From JAZKSG01 sp964384785 (lineage in GTDB: Archaea > Thermoplasmatota > E2 > DHVEG-1), in the NCBI GenBank assembly GCA_964384785.1, contig CAYLLH010000039.1:1-21065 (forward strand): a stretch of DNA of 21,065 bases, written 5' to 3'. This document shows, piece by piece, positions 7,861 to 14,073 of the stretch. The position numbers and the translations under genes were made by a program. The notes beneath the pieces were generated by a model. The model ran no database searches and had not been told where the DNA came from. It saw only the letters and a list, made by a program, of their open reading frames with translations. Numbering within the stretch: the first letter of the stretch is position 1; every line of letters begins with the position of its first letter.

Positions 7861-8697
7861 TTGATAGAAAAAGAATACCCTCAAGATTTCTACCAACTAA
7901 AAAACAATGTAAAAAAACTACTAGGTTTTAACTCAGAACAATACAAAAACACATACTTAAACAGACGTTTTCAATCAAGACTAAGAGTACATAAACTAGA
8001 CAGTTTCAACGAATACTGGGATTTTTTAAAACATGATAAACAAGAACAAGAAATACTACAAAAAGACCTAACAATAAACGTAACAGAATTCTTCAGAGAC
8101 AACACAGTATATGAAGAACTACAAAAAAATGTACTACCTAAAGTTTTGGAACAAAACTCAAATCGTAAAATACGGATATGGAGTGCAGGAAGCTCAGATG
8201 GAAAAGAAGCCTATAGTATAGCAATAATCTGTTCAAAACTCTTAAAAAATGATGACCTCAAAAAACGAGTAGAAATCATAGGTACAGATATCGACCGAGA
8301 TTCCCTAAGAAATGCATCAAATGGAATATATTCTTCTAGACCCGGAATACAACAAACAGATATATCAAAACAACTAAAATTTTTAAAAAACCCAAATAAA
8401 TATTTTGATTTTGAAGAAAACACATATCGAGTTAAACCAGAAATAAAACAACTTGTAAGATTTGCACATCATGATCTAATATCAGATAGAAAAAAAAGAA
8501 ACTTTGACATAATATTCTGCAGAAATGTTGTAATATATTTCACAAGAGAACTACAAACCACGCTTTACAAAGATTTCTATGATGCTTTAAACCATGGAGG
8601 TTATTTTGTAATGGGAAAAACCGAAACCCTCATTGGTGAATCAAGAGAATTGTTCGAACCATTCAACTCCAGGGAGAGAATATTTGTAAAACCCTAA
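7861..8697 (+). CDS. cheR: CheR, chemoreceptor glutamate methyltransferase
   Basis: A 278-residue SAM-dependent methyltransferase that methylates glutamates of chemoreceptors and opposes CheB. An N-terminal helical domain (about 1-75) is followed by the signature NVTEFFRD, the SAM-binding motif I region (WSAGSSDGKEAYSIAI, about 107-122), the acidic GTDID strand end (141-145) and FCRNVVIYFTRE (219-230). Motif I is usually AGCSTGEEPYS; here it reads AGSSDGKEAYS, with the glycines kept but Cys, Thr and one Glu replaced, so altered kinetics are possible. The start is TTG at 7861, preceded by AGGTGA nine bases upstream; no ATG lies nearby in frame and the N-terminal family region begins right after it. 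No extra domain is attached. Confidence 0.94.
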   Translation: MIEKEYPQDFYQLKNNVKKLLGFNSEQYKNTYLNRRFQSRLRVHKLDSFNEYWDFLKHDKQEQEILQKDLTINVTEFFRDNTVYEELQKNVLPKVLEQNSNRKIRIWSAGSSDGKEAYSIAIICSKLLKNDDLKKRVEIIGTDIDRDSLRNASNGIYSSRPGIQQTDISKQLKFLKNPNKYFDFEENTYRVKPEIKQLVRFAHHDLISDRKKRNFDIIFCRNVVIYFTRELQTTLYKDFYDALNHGGYFVMGKTETLIGESRELFEPFNSRERIFVKP

Positions 8698-8739
8698 AAA
8701 AAAATAAAAATATGAGGATTAGAGGAGAGAAAAAAAATT

Positions 8740-10356
8740 ATGGATTATAATGCAGCAACAGAAGAAGTAGATAATTTTTTGGAATACAAAAACAGATATA
8801 GAACAGTCTTTCAAAAAAGTGCTGTAGCCATAATGATAACAGATCAAAACGAAAAAATAATTGATTGTAACAAGTTCACAGAAGAACTACTAGAAACTAA
8901 TAAAGAAGAACTACTAAACACACCAATAGAAGAACTCTACCCAAAACATGAATGGGAGAAAATAAGAAACCAAAACATAAGAATGAAAGGAATACAACAT
9001 CATCTAGAAACCAAAATTAAAAGAAAAAATGATGAACCATTAGATGTAGACATAAGCATCAGCGTTCTTAGAAATCTAAAAGGCGAAATCACAGGAAGCA
9101 TAGGCGTAATACGTGATATAAGTGAAAGAAAACAAGCAGAAGAAAGACTACAATCGGTTCTAGAAAACGCAATTGATTCAATTTATATGCTTGATAAAAA
9201 CCTTGTATACTTAACAGTAAATAATGAACTTTTAAAAAGATTAAACCTAAATGAAAACCAGGTAGTAGGTCATAGTTTTGATGAACTACATTCAGAACAA
9301 GAAACCAAAGATTTCAGAAACAAAGTAGAATGGGTTTTCAACAATGGTAAACCCACCAAAGATGAACACAAATGCACAAATCTAGGACAATGGTTCCTAA
9401 GAACTCTTAGCCCAGTCAAAGACAGCCTCACAGGTGAAACCATAGCAGTAGCAGTGATATCAAAAGATATAACTGATCTAAAAAAAGCAGAACATGACCT
9501 AAAAATAAGTGAGGAAAAATACCGTACTATTTTTGATAACAGTGCAGTAGCAATAATGCTCACTGATGCAAACGAAAACATTGTTTCATGGAATAAATTC
9601 ACAGAAACAATGCTAGATATGAACAAAAACGATCTTCACAAAAAACCCGTTGAAGAACTCTACCCAGAGGATGAATGGCAGAAAATACGCAAGCAAAACA
9701 TCCGAAAAAAAGGAATGCAACATCATCTAGAAACCAAAATCATAAGAAAAAATGATGAACCACTGGATGTAGATATCTCTGTTAGTATATTAAAAGACCA
9801 TTCAGGAAAAATAACTGGGAGTATCGGCGTTATAAAAGACATAAGTAAACGAAAAAAAGCAGAAGAAAAAATGAAATATGAACACAGTCTACTGCAATCA
9901 CTACTTGATAACGTTCCTGACTCGATTTATTTTAAAGACATAGGAAACCGTTTTGTACTTGTAAACAAAGCCAAAGCAGATCATCATAATACTACACCAG
10001 AAAAAATGATAGGTAAAACAGATTTCGACTACCAAACAGAAAAAAGAGCAAAAAAATCTTTTGAAGCAGACAAAAAAGTCCTACAAACAGAAACACCAAT
10101 AATAAACGAAATCGAACGATATAAAACACCCGAAGGCGGAGAAAAATGGGTATCTGTAACCAAAATACCACGATATAATAATGATGGAGAACTCATAGGA
10201 ACCATGGGTGTATCAAGGGATGTAACCAAACACATGCGAGAAACCAAAGAAACAGAAAAATACAAAAAAGTAGCAATTGGACAAAACATGAGAATGGTAG
10301 AACTACGCGACAAAGTAAAAGATCTAATCCAAGAAATGGAACAAAAAGAAAAATAA
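8740..10356 (+). CDS. Four-PAS-domain sensor protein without an output domain
   Basis: A 538-residue soluble protein with no signal peptide or membrane segment. Four PAS domains can be followed: PAS1 (about 20-130), PAS2 (136-248), PAS3 (259-373) and PAS4 (383-500). Each ends in the PAC-like (V/I)xxDI(S/T) segment and they are joined by short helical connectors rich in K, A and E. PAS1 and PAS3 are near copies (see repeat). After PAS4 comes a 35-residue coiled-coil-like tail (MRMVELRDKVKDLIQEME), similar to the helix that precedes or replaces kinase domains in archaeal PAS sensors. No histidine kinase, HAMP, receptor-signalling or cyclase domain follows. The start is strong (GAGGAGAG before ATG 8740) and the gene lies 42 bases after cheR, so it is probably the last gene of the operon. 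It may feed a cytoplasmic redox, light or ligand signal into CheA; this is inference from position. Confidence 0.85.
   Translation: MDYNAATEEVDNFLEYKNRYRTVFQKSAVAIMITDQNEKIIDCNKFTEELLETNKEELLNTPIEELYPKHEWEKIRNQNIRMKGIQHHLETKIKRKNDEPLDVDISISVLRNLKGEITGSIGVIRDISERKQAEERLQSVLENAIDSIYMLDKNLVYLTVNNELLKRLNLNENQVVGHSFDELHSEQETKDFRNKVEWVFNNGKPTKDEHKCTNLGQWFLRTLSPVKDSLTGETIAVAVISKDITDLKKAEHDLKISEEKYRTIFDNSAVAIMLTDANENIVSWNKFTETMLDMNKNDLHKKPVEELYPEDEWQKIRKQNIRKKGMQHHLETKIIRKNDEPLDVDISVSILKDHSGKITGSIGVIKDISKRKKAEEKMKYEHSLLQSLLDNVPDSIYFKDIGNRFVLVNKAKADHHNTTPEKMIGKTDFDYQTEKRAKKSFEADKKVLQTETPIINEIERYKTPEGGEKWVSVTKIPRYNNDGELIGTMGVSRDVTKHMRETKETEKYKKVAIGQNMRMVELRDKVKDLIQEMEQKEK
8797..9861 (+). repeat. PAS1/PAS3 internal duplication in the sensor gene
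   Basis: The segments 8797-9138 (residues 20-133) and 9520-9861 (residues 261-374) align with no gap at a fixed offset of 241 residues. Hand comparison gives roughly two thirds identical residues, including long runs such as QHHLETKI and RKNDEPLDVDIS. The DNA keeps identical stretches of over 20 bases, around 8995 and 9718. PAS2 lies between the copies and is not similar, so the order is A-B-A'-C. The copied unit was probably PAS1+PAS2 or PAS1 alone, followed by divergence. Confidence 0.85.
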
Positions 10357-10380
10357 TAGTAAAAATTTTTTTTAACAATT
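10357..10380 (+). terminator. Possible T-tract terminator after the chemotaxis operon
   Basis: Immediately after the PAS-gene stop there is a run of eight T residues (10366-10373) preceded by an A-run. Archaeal polymerases stop at such T-tracts without a hairpin. The next gene starts only 22 bases further on, so some read-through is likely and the site may only dampen expression. Confidence 0.35.
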
Positions 10381-10394
10381 TCTATTATACAGGG

Positions 10395-11420
10395 ATGCTT
10401 TTCATAATAATCACAACACCAGCATGTAACCTAAAATGCAACTACTGCGGAGGAACAATGCATGGAATGCCCAGTGAAATCAAATACGACCTTAACACAC
10501 TAAAAAAGTTCATCTCTCAATACAAAAACCCAACAGTAGCTTTCTACGGCGGAGAACCGCTTCTACGAGCAGATATAGTAAAAAAAATGATAGATACACT
10601 ACCAGCTAAACATTTCGTAATAAACACAAATGGATACTATATAACAAAACTAAAAAATTACCTGCATAAATTCGACACAATCCTTCTCTCAATAGACGGC
10701 CGACAAAATACAACAGATTATTATCGTGGGGAAGGATGTTACAACAATGTCTTAAAGGCATTAAATTATTTAAAAACAGAAGAATTTCCAAACGAAATCA
10801 TCGGCCGTATGACAGTCTCCTGTAAAACAAACATATACAATGATGTACAGCATGTTTTACAACATTTTCCCAAAGTACACTGGCAACTTGATGCAGTATG
10901 GAGCAAAATGTGGAACCTCCAGGAATTCAAAAAATGGACAAACGAAAACTACAAACCAGGTATAAAAAAACTAATAAACTGGTGGATTAAAAACATAAAA
11001 AAAGACAACACAATCGCAATAATACCATTCATAGGAATAATCTCACGGATGCTACATAAAACAAAAGGACTACCCTGCCAATCAGGAAACAAATCCATAA
11101 CCATAAATACAGATGGAAAAATAATGGCATGCCCAATAGCACCAGAATACAACTGGAACAACCTAGGAGATATAAACAAAGGATTCAAAAAAGCATTAAT
11201 CCAAGGAAAATGCAAAAACTGCGAAATAAAAGATATCTGTGGCGGAAGATGCCTATTCTTCAACAGAGAACACCTATGGGGTGAAGAAGGATTCGAAGCA
11301 GTCTGCAACACAACCAAGTTTTTAATAAAAGAATTAAAAAAACACCAAAAACTTTTTGAAAATAAAAAAGACGAATTCTATTATCCAAAATATAACAACA
11401 CCACAGAAATAATACCATAA
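10395..11420 (+). CDS. Radical SAM/SPASM enzyme, putative peptide-modifying
   Basis: A 341-residue radical SAM protein. The CxxxCxxC cluster site is C11, C15 and C18 at the very N-terminus, followed by GGEPLL (52-57), which contacts SAM. The C-terminal part carries a complete seven-cysteine SPASM pattern: C228-x12-G241-x4-C246, C273-x2-C276-x5-C282-x3-C286, then C304. This would hold two auxiliary Fe-S clusters. Such enzymes mostly modify ribosomally made peptides or mature enzymes. The short N-terminus and CGG after the third cysteine recall archaeal putative peptide-modifying families (AF1577-type), but I cannot verify this. No strong ribosome site precedes ATG 10395 (only AGGG abutting it), so it may be translated from a very short leader or by re-initiation. 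No candidate precursor peptide was found next to it. The charged C-terminal 30 residues look like a lineage-specific tail. Confidence 0.85.
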   Translation: MLFIIITTPACNLKCNYCGGTMHGMPSEIKYDLNTLKKFISQYKNPTVAFYGGEPLLRADIVKKMIDTLPAKHFVINTNGYYITKLKNYLHKFDTILLSIDGRQNTTDYYRGEGCYNNVLKALNYLKTEEFPNEIIGRMTVSCKTNIYNDVQHVLQHFPKVHWQLDAVWSKMWNLQEFKKWTNENYKPGIKKLINWWIKNIKKDNTIAIIPFIGIISRMLHKTKGLPCQSGNKSITINTDGKIMACPIAPEYNWNNLGDINKGFKKALIQGKCKNCEIKDICGGRCLFFNREHLWGEEGFEAVCNTTKFLIKELKKHQKLFENKKDEFYYPKYNNTTEIIP

Positions 11421-11463
11421 AAAAACAGGTTAATTTCTTTTTTAGAAACATTTAAGGTATGTA

Positions 11464-11520
11464 CTATAATTAGACCCCGGTTTTTTTATAAAAAAACCTA
11501 AAAAAATAAATCTTGAGGTT
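11464..11520 (+). promoter_or_regulatory. Promoter with perfect 20-base palindrome before the oxidoreductase gene
   Basis: Between the radical SAM gene and the oxidoreductase there is a TATA-like CTATAATTA (11464-11472), then a perfect palindrome GGTTTTTTTA/TAAAAAAACC (11479-11498), then the ribosome site GAGGTT (11515-11520) eight bases before ATG 11529. The palindrome centre lies about 20 bases after the TATA-like box, overlapping the likely start region, as expected for a repressor operator. The palindrome itself contains TTTATAAA and could instead be the TATA box. A related repeat lies upstream of cheF. Confidence 0.45.
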
Positions 11521-11528
11521 AAAAAAAT

Positions 11529-12872
11529 ATGGAAAAAACAGATGTTTTAGTTATAGGGGGTAGTGCTTCAGGAATTGTCGCTGCAACAACGGGTAAATCA
11601 AATTATCCAGAAAAAGATTTTATGGTGATAAGAAAAGAAAAAAATGTTGTTGTACCCTGTGGAATACCATATGTTTTCGGTTCACTTTATGATATCAACA
11701 AAAATATTATTCCAGATGCAGTACTTGAAAAAGCAGGAGTAAAACTTAAAATCGATGAAGTTAAATCAGTAGATGTCAACAAAAAAACATGTAAAACATC
11801 TGATGGAACCAAAATCAATTTTGAAAAACTTGTTTTTGCAACAGGATCAGAAACCAAAAAACCAAACTGGCTAAAAGGATCAGACAAAGAAAACGTTTTT
11901 ACAATACCAAAAAACAAGGAATATTTAGAAAAAGCACTTTCTAAACTTGAAAACTTCAAAAAAATCGTTGTAATAGGTGGAGGATTCATAGGTGTAGAAA
12001 TATCAGATGAACTCAACAAACTCAAAAAAGATGTTACCATAGTAGAGATATTACCTCATGTTTTAACACTAGCTTTCGACCAAGAAATGGCTGTAGCAGC
12101 TGAAGAAATCCTAAAAAAACGAGGAGTAAAAATAAAATCAGGAACCGGTGTAAAAGAAATAAAAGGCGATACAAAAGTAAAAAGTGTTCTACTAGACAAC
12201 GGAGAAAAACTTGAAGCAGACGCAGTAATTCTATCAGTAGGATACAACCCCAATACAGAATTAGCAAAAAAAGCAGGAGTTGAACTCAACAAAAAAGGAT
12301 TCATATGCGTCGATGAATACATGAGAACAGACAACCCTGACATATTCGCAGTAGGGGATTGTGCTGAAAAAAAAGATTTTTTCACAAGAAAAACAAGTTG
12401 TATAATGCTAGCGTCAACAGCTTGCGCGGAAGCAAGAATCGCGGGTATGAGTCTATATCGATTATCAGCTGTAAAAACATTCGGCGGAACCATAGCAATT
12501 TTTTCAACAGCAATCGGAGAAACCGGTTTAGGTGTAGCAGGTCTAACTGAAACCATGGCAGACAAAGAAGGATTTGATTTTGTCACAGGAACATTTGAAG
12601 GAATAGATAAACACCCTGGAACACTACCAGGCACAAACAAACAAATGGTTAAACTAATAGCAGCACGAGACTCAGGAATGATACTTGGAGGAGCAGTAAT
12701 AGGAGGACCAAGCGCTGGAGAACTAACAAATATACTCGGAATCGCTATACAAAGTAAAATGACAATAAACTCACTACTAACCGCTCAAATAGGAACACAT
12801 CCACTAGTAACTGCTCCACCAACCGCGTATCCGATCATAAAAGCAGCAGAATCCGTATCAAAAAAACTATAA
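11529..12872 (+). CDS. FAD/NAD(P)-dependent disulfide-reductase-family oxidoreductase (NADH oxidase / CoA-disulfide reductase type)
   Basis: A 447-residue flavoprotein of the class with a single active cysteine. Seen: N-terminal FAD-binding GGSASG (10-15), the active cysteine C44 in VPCGIPY (as in NADH oxidase and CoA-disulfide reductase SCGIPY-type sites), the NAD(P)-binding IGGGFIGVE (149-157), the second FAD motif FAVGDCAE (273-280) and a C-terminal dimerisation domain (about 320-447) ending in HPLVTAPPTAYPI. Enzymes of this family reduce O2, CoA disulfides, polysulfides or persulfides using NAD(P)H; sequence reading alone cannot choose. Length is normal. It sits alone behind its own promoter with a palindrome and a T-tract after its stop. 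A role in oxygen or sulfur-redox protection fits an anaerobe, by inference. Confidence 0.88.
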   Translation: MEKTDVLVIGGSASGIVAATTGKSNYPEKDFMVIRKEKNVVVPCGIPYVFGSLYDINKNIIPDAVLEKAGVKLKIDEVKSVDVNKKTCKTSDGTKINFEKLVFATGSETKKPNWLKGSDKENVFTIPKNKEYLEKALSKLENFKKIVVIGGGFIGVEISDELNKLKKDVTIVEILPHVLTLAFDQEMAVAAEEILKKRGVKIKSGTGVKEIKGDTKVKSVLLDNGEKLEADAVILSVGYNPNTELAKKAGVELNKKGFICVDEYMRTDNPDIFAVGDCAEKKDFFTRKTSCIMLASTACAEARIAGMSLYRLSAVKTFGGTIAIFSTAIGETGLGVAGLTETMADKEGFDFVTGTFEGIDKHPGTLPGTNKQMVKLIAARDSGMILGGAVIGGPSAGELTNILGIAIQSKMTINSLLTAQIGTHPLVTAPPTAYPIIKAAESVSKKL

Positions 12873-12899
12873 AAAAACCAATTTTTTTTTCTTTTATTT
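12873..12899. terminator. Bidirectional terminator region between convergent genes
   Basis: The 27 bases between the convergent stops contain nine T residues (12882-12890) and further T-rich sequence for the plus strand. A seven-A run just after the plus-strand stop reads as T on the minus strand. Such T-tracts are sufficient terminators in archaea. Confidence 0.5.
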
Positions 12900-13820
12900 T
12901 TAAACAATTTTTCCAGTGCCAATATGATGAAGTTTTTCAGCATTTAAATCAATTAAAATAAATTTTGAATCATCACTATAACAAACAAGTTTCTCAGATT
13001 CAATCGTTATTTTTTTATCCTCAACTTTATTAATTTTTACAGGGAATGTTTGCATTCCAACAGTACAATGATAAACACCGGGTTTAAGATCTGGATAAAA
13101 ACGATTATGCGCAAACTCTAAAGAAAAAATTGTACCAGTTTTTACCGCATCAGATGCACCAATCAAAGTTCCTCTTTTCATCTCTTCAGAGGAAGCACCT
13201 TTAATGGCAAGACCCACTCTACAACCAGCAAAAGCCTCATCAAAATCTTTATCCTGCATCTGAATAGAACGAACAACAATTTCTTTATCCAAAGGCATAA
13301 GCCTCAATTTATCATGTTTATGAATAACGCCTTGTTTAACAACACCCAGTACCACTTCTCCTACCCCTTTAACACTAAAAGAATGATCAATAATAACCAC
13401 AGCAGAAGAATCATTATCCCGTTTGATTTTAAACTTCTCAATTTCCTGAATAATTTTTATATTATCTTTTTCAACAATAGAAAAACTACTCAAAGATGTA
13501 TCTTTTATCAAATCTTCGATCTGAGTTGTATCGGTAAACTCTGGAACAACAATTAAACCACTGTTTACCCTCATTGAATCAAGGAGAAGAATAGTCTCAC
13601 CAATCTCCGGAGTTATTTTTTCACAAACAATTATTGCTGCATCTAAAGTTGAAATAATCTGAGTTTTAGTAGACAGCTTATCCTCAACTGGTGACATAAA
13701 AGTAAAAACAAAATCATCTGTTTTACGATTAAACATAAGAATATCGCTTTCAGTTCCTTTTTTACCAAGTTCACTTCCTAGTTTTTCATCATGAAAAATA
13801 CCAATATTTAAATCATTCAT
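12900..13820 (-). CDS. SelB/EF-Tu-like protein with degenerate GTPase domain (aSelBL-type)
   Basis: A 306-residue relative of translational GTPases. The second half is recognisable: a domain II-type beta barrel (about 140-215, with FSVKGVGEVVLG, KHDKLRLMP and SIQMQDKDFDEAFAGCRVGLAIKG) and a domain III-like barrel to the end. The first 130 residues align in outline with a G domain (NIGIF at the start, DAAIIVCEK, GLIVVPEF), but none of the GTP-binding motifs is present: no GxxxxGKS/T loop, no DxxG and no NKxD. Archaeal SelB-like proteins with severely disrupted GTPase domains and no SECIS-binding C-terminal domain are known from methanogens, Thermoplasmatales and Sulfolobales; this fits. The start is ATG 13820; a TTG codon directly before it is also open. 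No ribosome site is visible, so a very short or absent leader is likely. Function unknown. Confidence 0.75.
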   Translation of the reverse strand: MNDLNIGIFHDEKLGSELGKKGTESDILMFNRKTDDFVFTFMSPVEDKLSTKTQIISTLDAAIIVCEKITPEIGETILLLDSMRVNSGLIVVPEFTDTTQIEDLIKDTSLSSFSIVEKDNIKIIQEIEKFKIKRDNDSSAVVIIDHSFSVKGVGEVVLGVVKQGVIHKHDKLRLMPLDKEIVVRSIQMQDKDFDEAFAGCRVGLAIKGASSEEMKRGTLIGASDAVKTGTIFSLEFAHNRFYPDLKPGVYHCTVGMQTFPVKINKVEDKKITIESEKLVCYSDDSKFILIDLNAEKLHHIGTGKIV

Positions 13821-13872
13821 CAAAAACAGGCAATAAAAAATGTTACATAAAGTTAATTGAAAAAATTTTAGA

Positions 13873-13946
13873 TGGGCCCGACCGGATTTGAACCGGCGAC
13901 CATCTGGTTATGAGCCAGACGCTCCACCAGACTAAGCTACGAGCCC
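13873..13946 (-). tRNA. tRNA with anticodon CAU (tRNA-Ile2 likely, elongator tRNA-Met possible)
   Basis: A 74-base cloverleaf reads from 13946 down to 13873. The acceptor stem is GGGCUCG/CGGGCCC with one U-G pair. The D stem is GCUU/GAGC, the anticodon stem UCUGG/CCAGA is perfect with loop CUCAUAA, and the T arm is GCCGG-UUCAAAU-CCGGU with one G-U pair. The discriminator is A. No CCA is encoded and there is no intron. It is not the archaeal initiator, which starts AGCGGG. The GGGC-type acceptor stem is what I associate with archaeal Ile2, whose C34 is modified to agmatidine to read AUA. That would matter here because AUA is a very common codon in these genes. The identity cannot be settled by eye. 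Confidence 0.9.
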
Positions 13947-13970
13947 AAAAAACATTTTTTGGAGGTAATA

Positions 13971-14036
13971 ATGTTTCTATTACTTAAAAATTTAGAGAAA
14001 CAATTTATTTATAATCTGAGAGAAAAACTTATATAA
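13971..14036 (+). CDS. Possible 21-residue leader peptide
   Basis: A perfect GGAGGT (13961-13966) lies four bases before an ATG that opens a 21-codon frame (MFLLLKNLEKQFIYNLREKL...), ending at TAA 14036 inside the TATA box of the next gene. The ribosome site is among the best in the window, but the frame is short and sits upstream of the tRNA on the opposite strand, with no plus-strand promoter visible close by. It could be a small peptide or chance. Confidence 0.2.
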   Translation: MFLLLKNLEKQFIYNLREKLI

Positions 14037-14066
14037 ATTAACATATTGTTAACAATCTGGGGAGAT
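14029..14066 (+). promoter_or_regulatory. Promoter and possible operator of the secreted PKD gene
   Basis: A TATA-like CTTATATAAA (14028-14037) is directly followed by an inverted repeat TTAACA-TAT-TGTTAA (14038-14052), then the ribosome site GGGGAGAT (14059-14066), seven bases before ATG 14074. The repeat occupies the space between TATA box and expected start site, where a repressor would block initiation. Confidence 0.45.
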
Positions 14067-14073
14067 AGAATAT

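Noticed and set aside
11421..11528. Precursor peptide for the radical SAM enzyme in the gap downstream
   Set aside because: No frame with start, ribosome site and more than a few codons is present; the gap is explained by a promoter and palindrome.
12056..12640. 194-codon minus-strand frame opposite the oxidoreductase gene
   Set aside because: It is antisense to a well-supported flavoprotein, with no ribosome site, no promoter and no recognisable motif.
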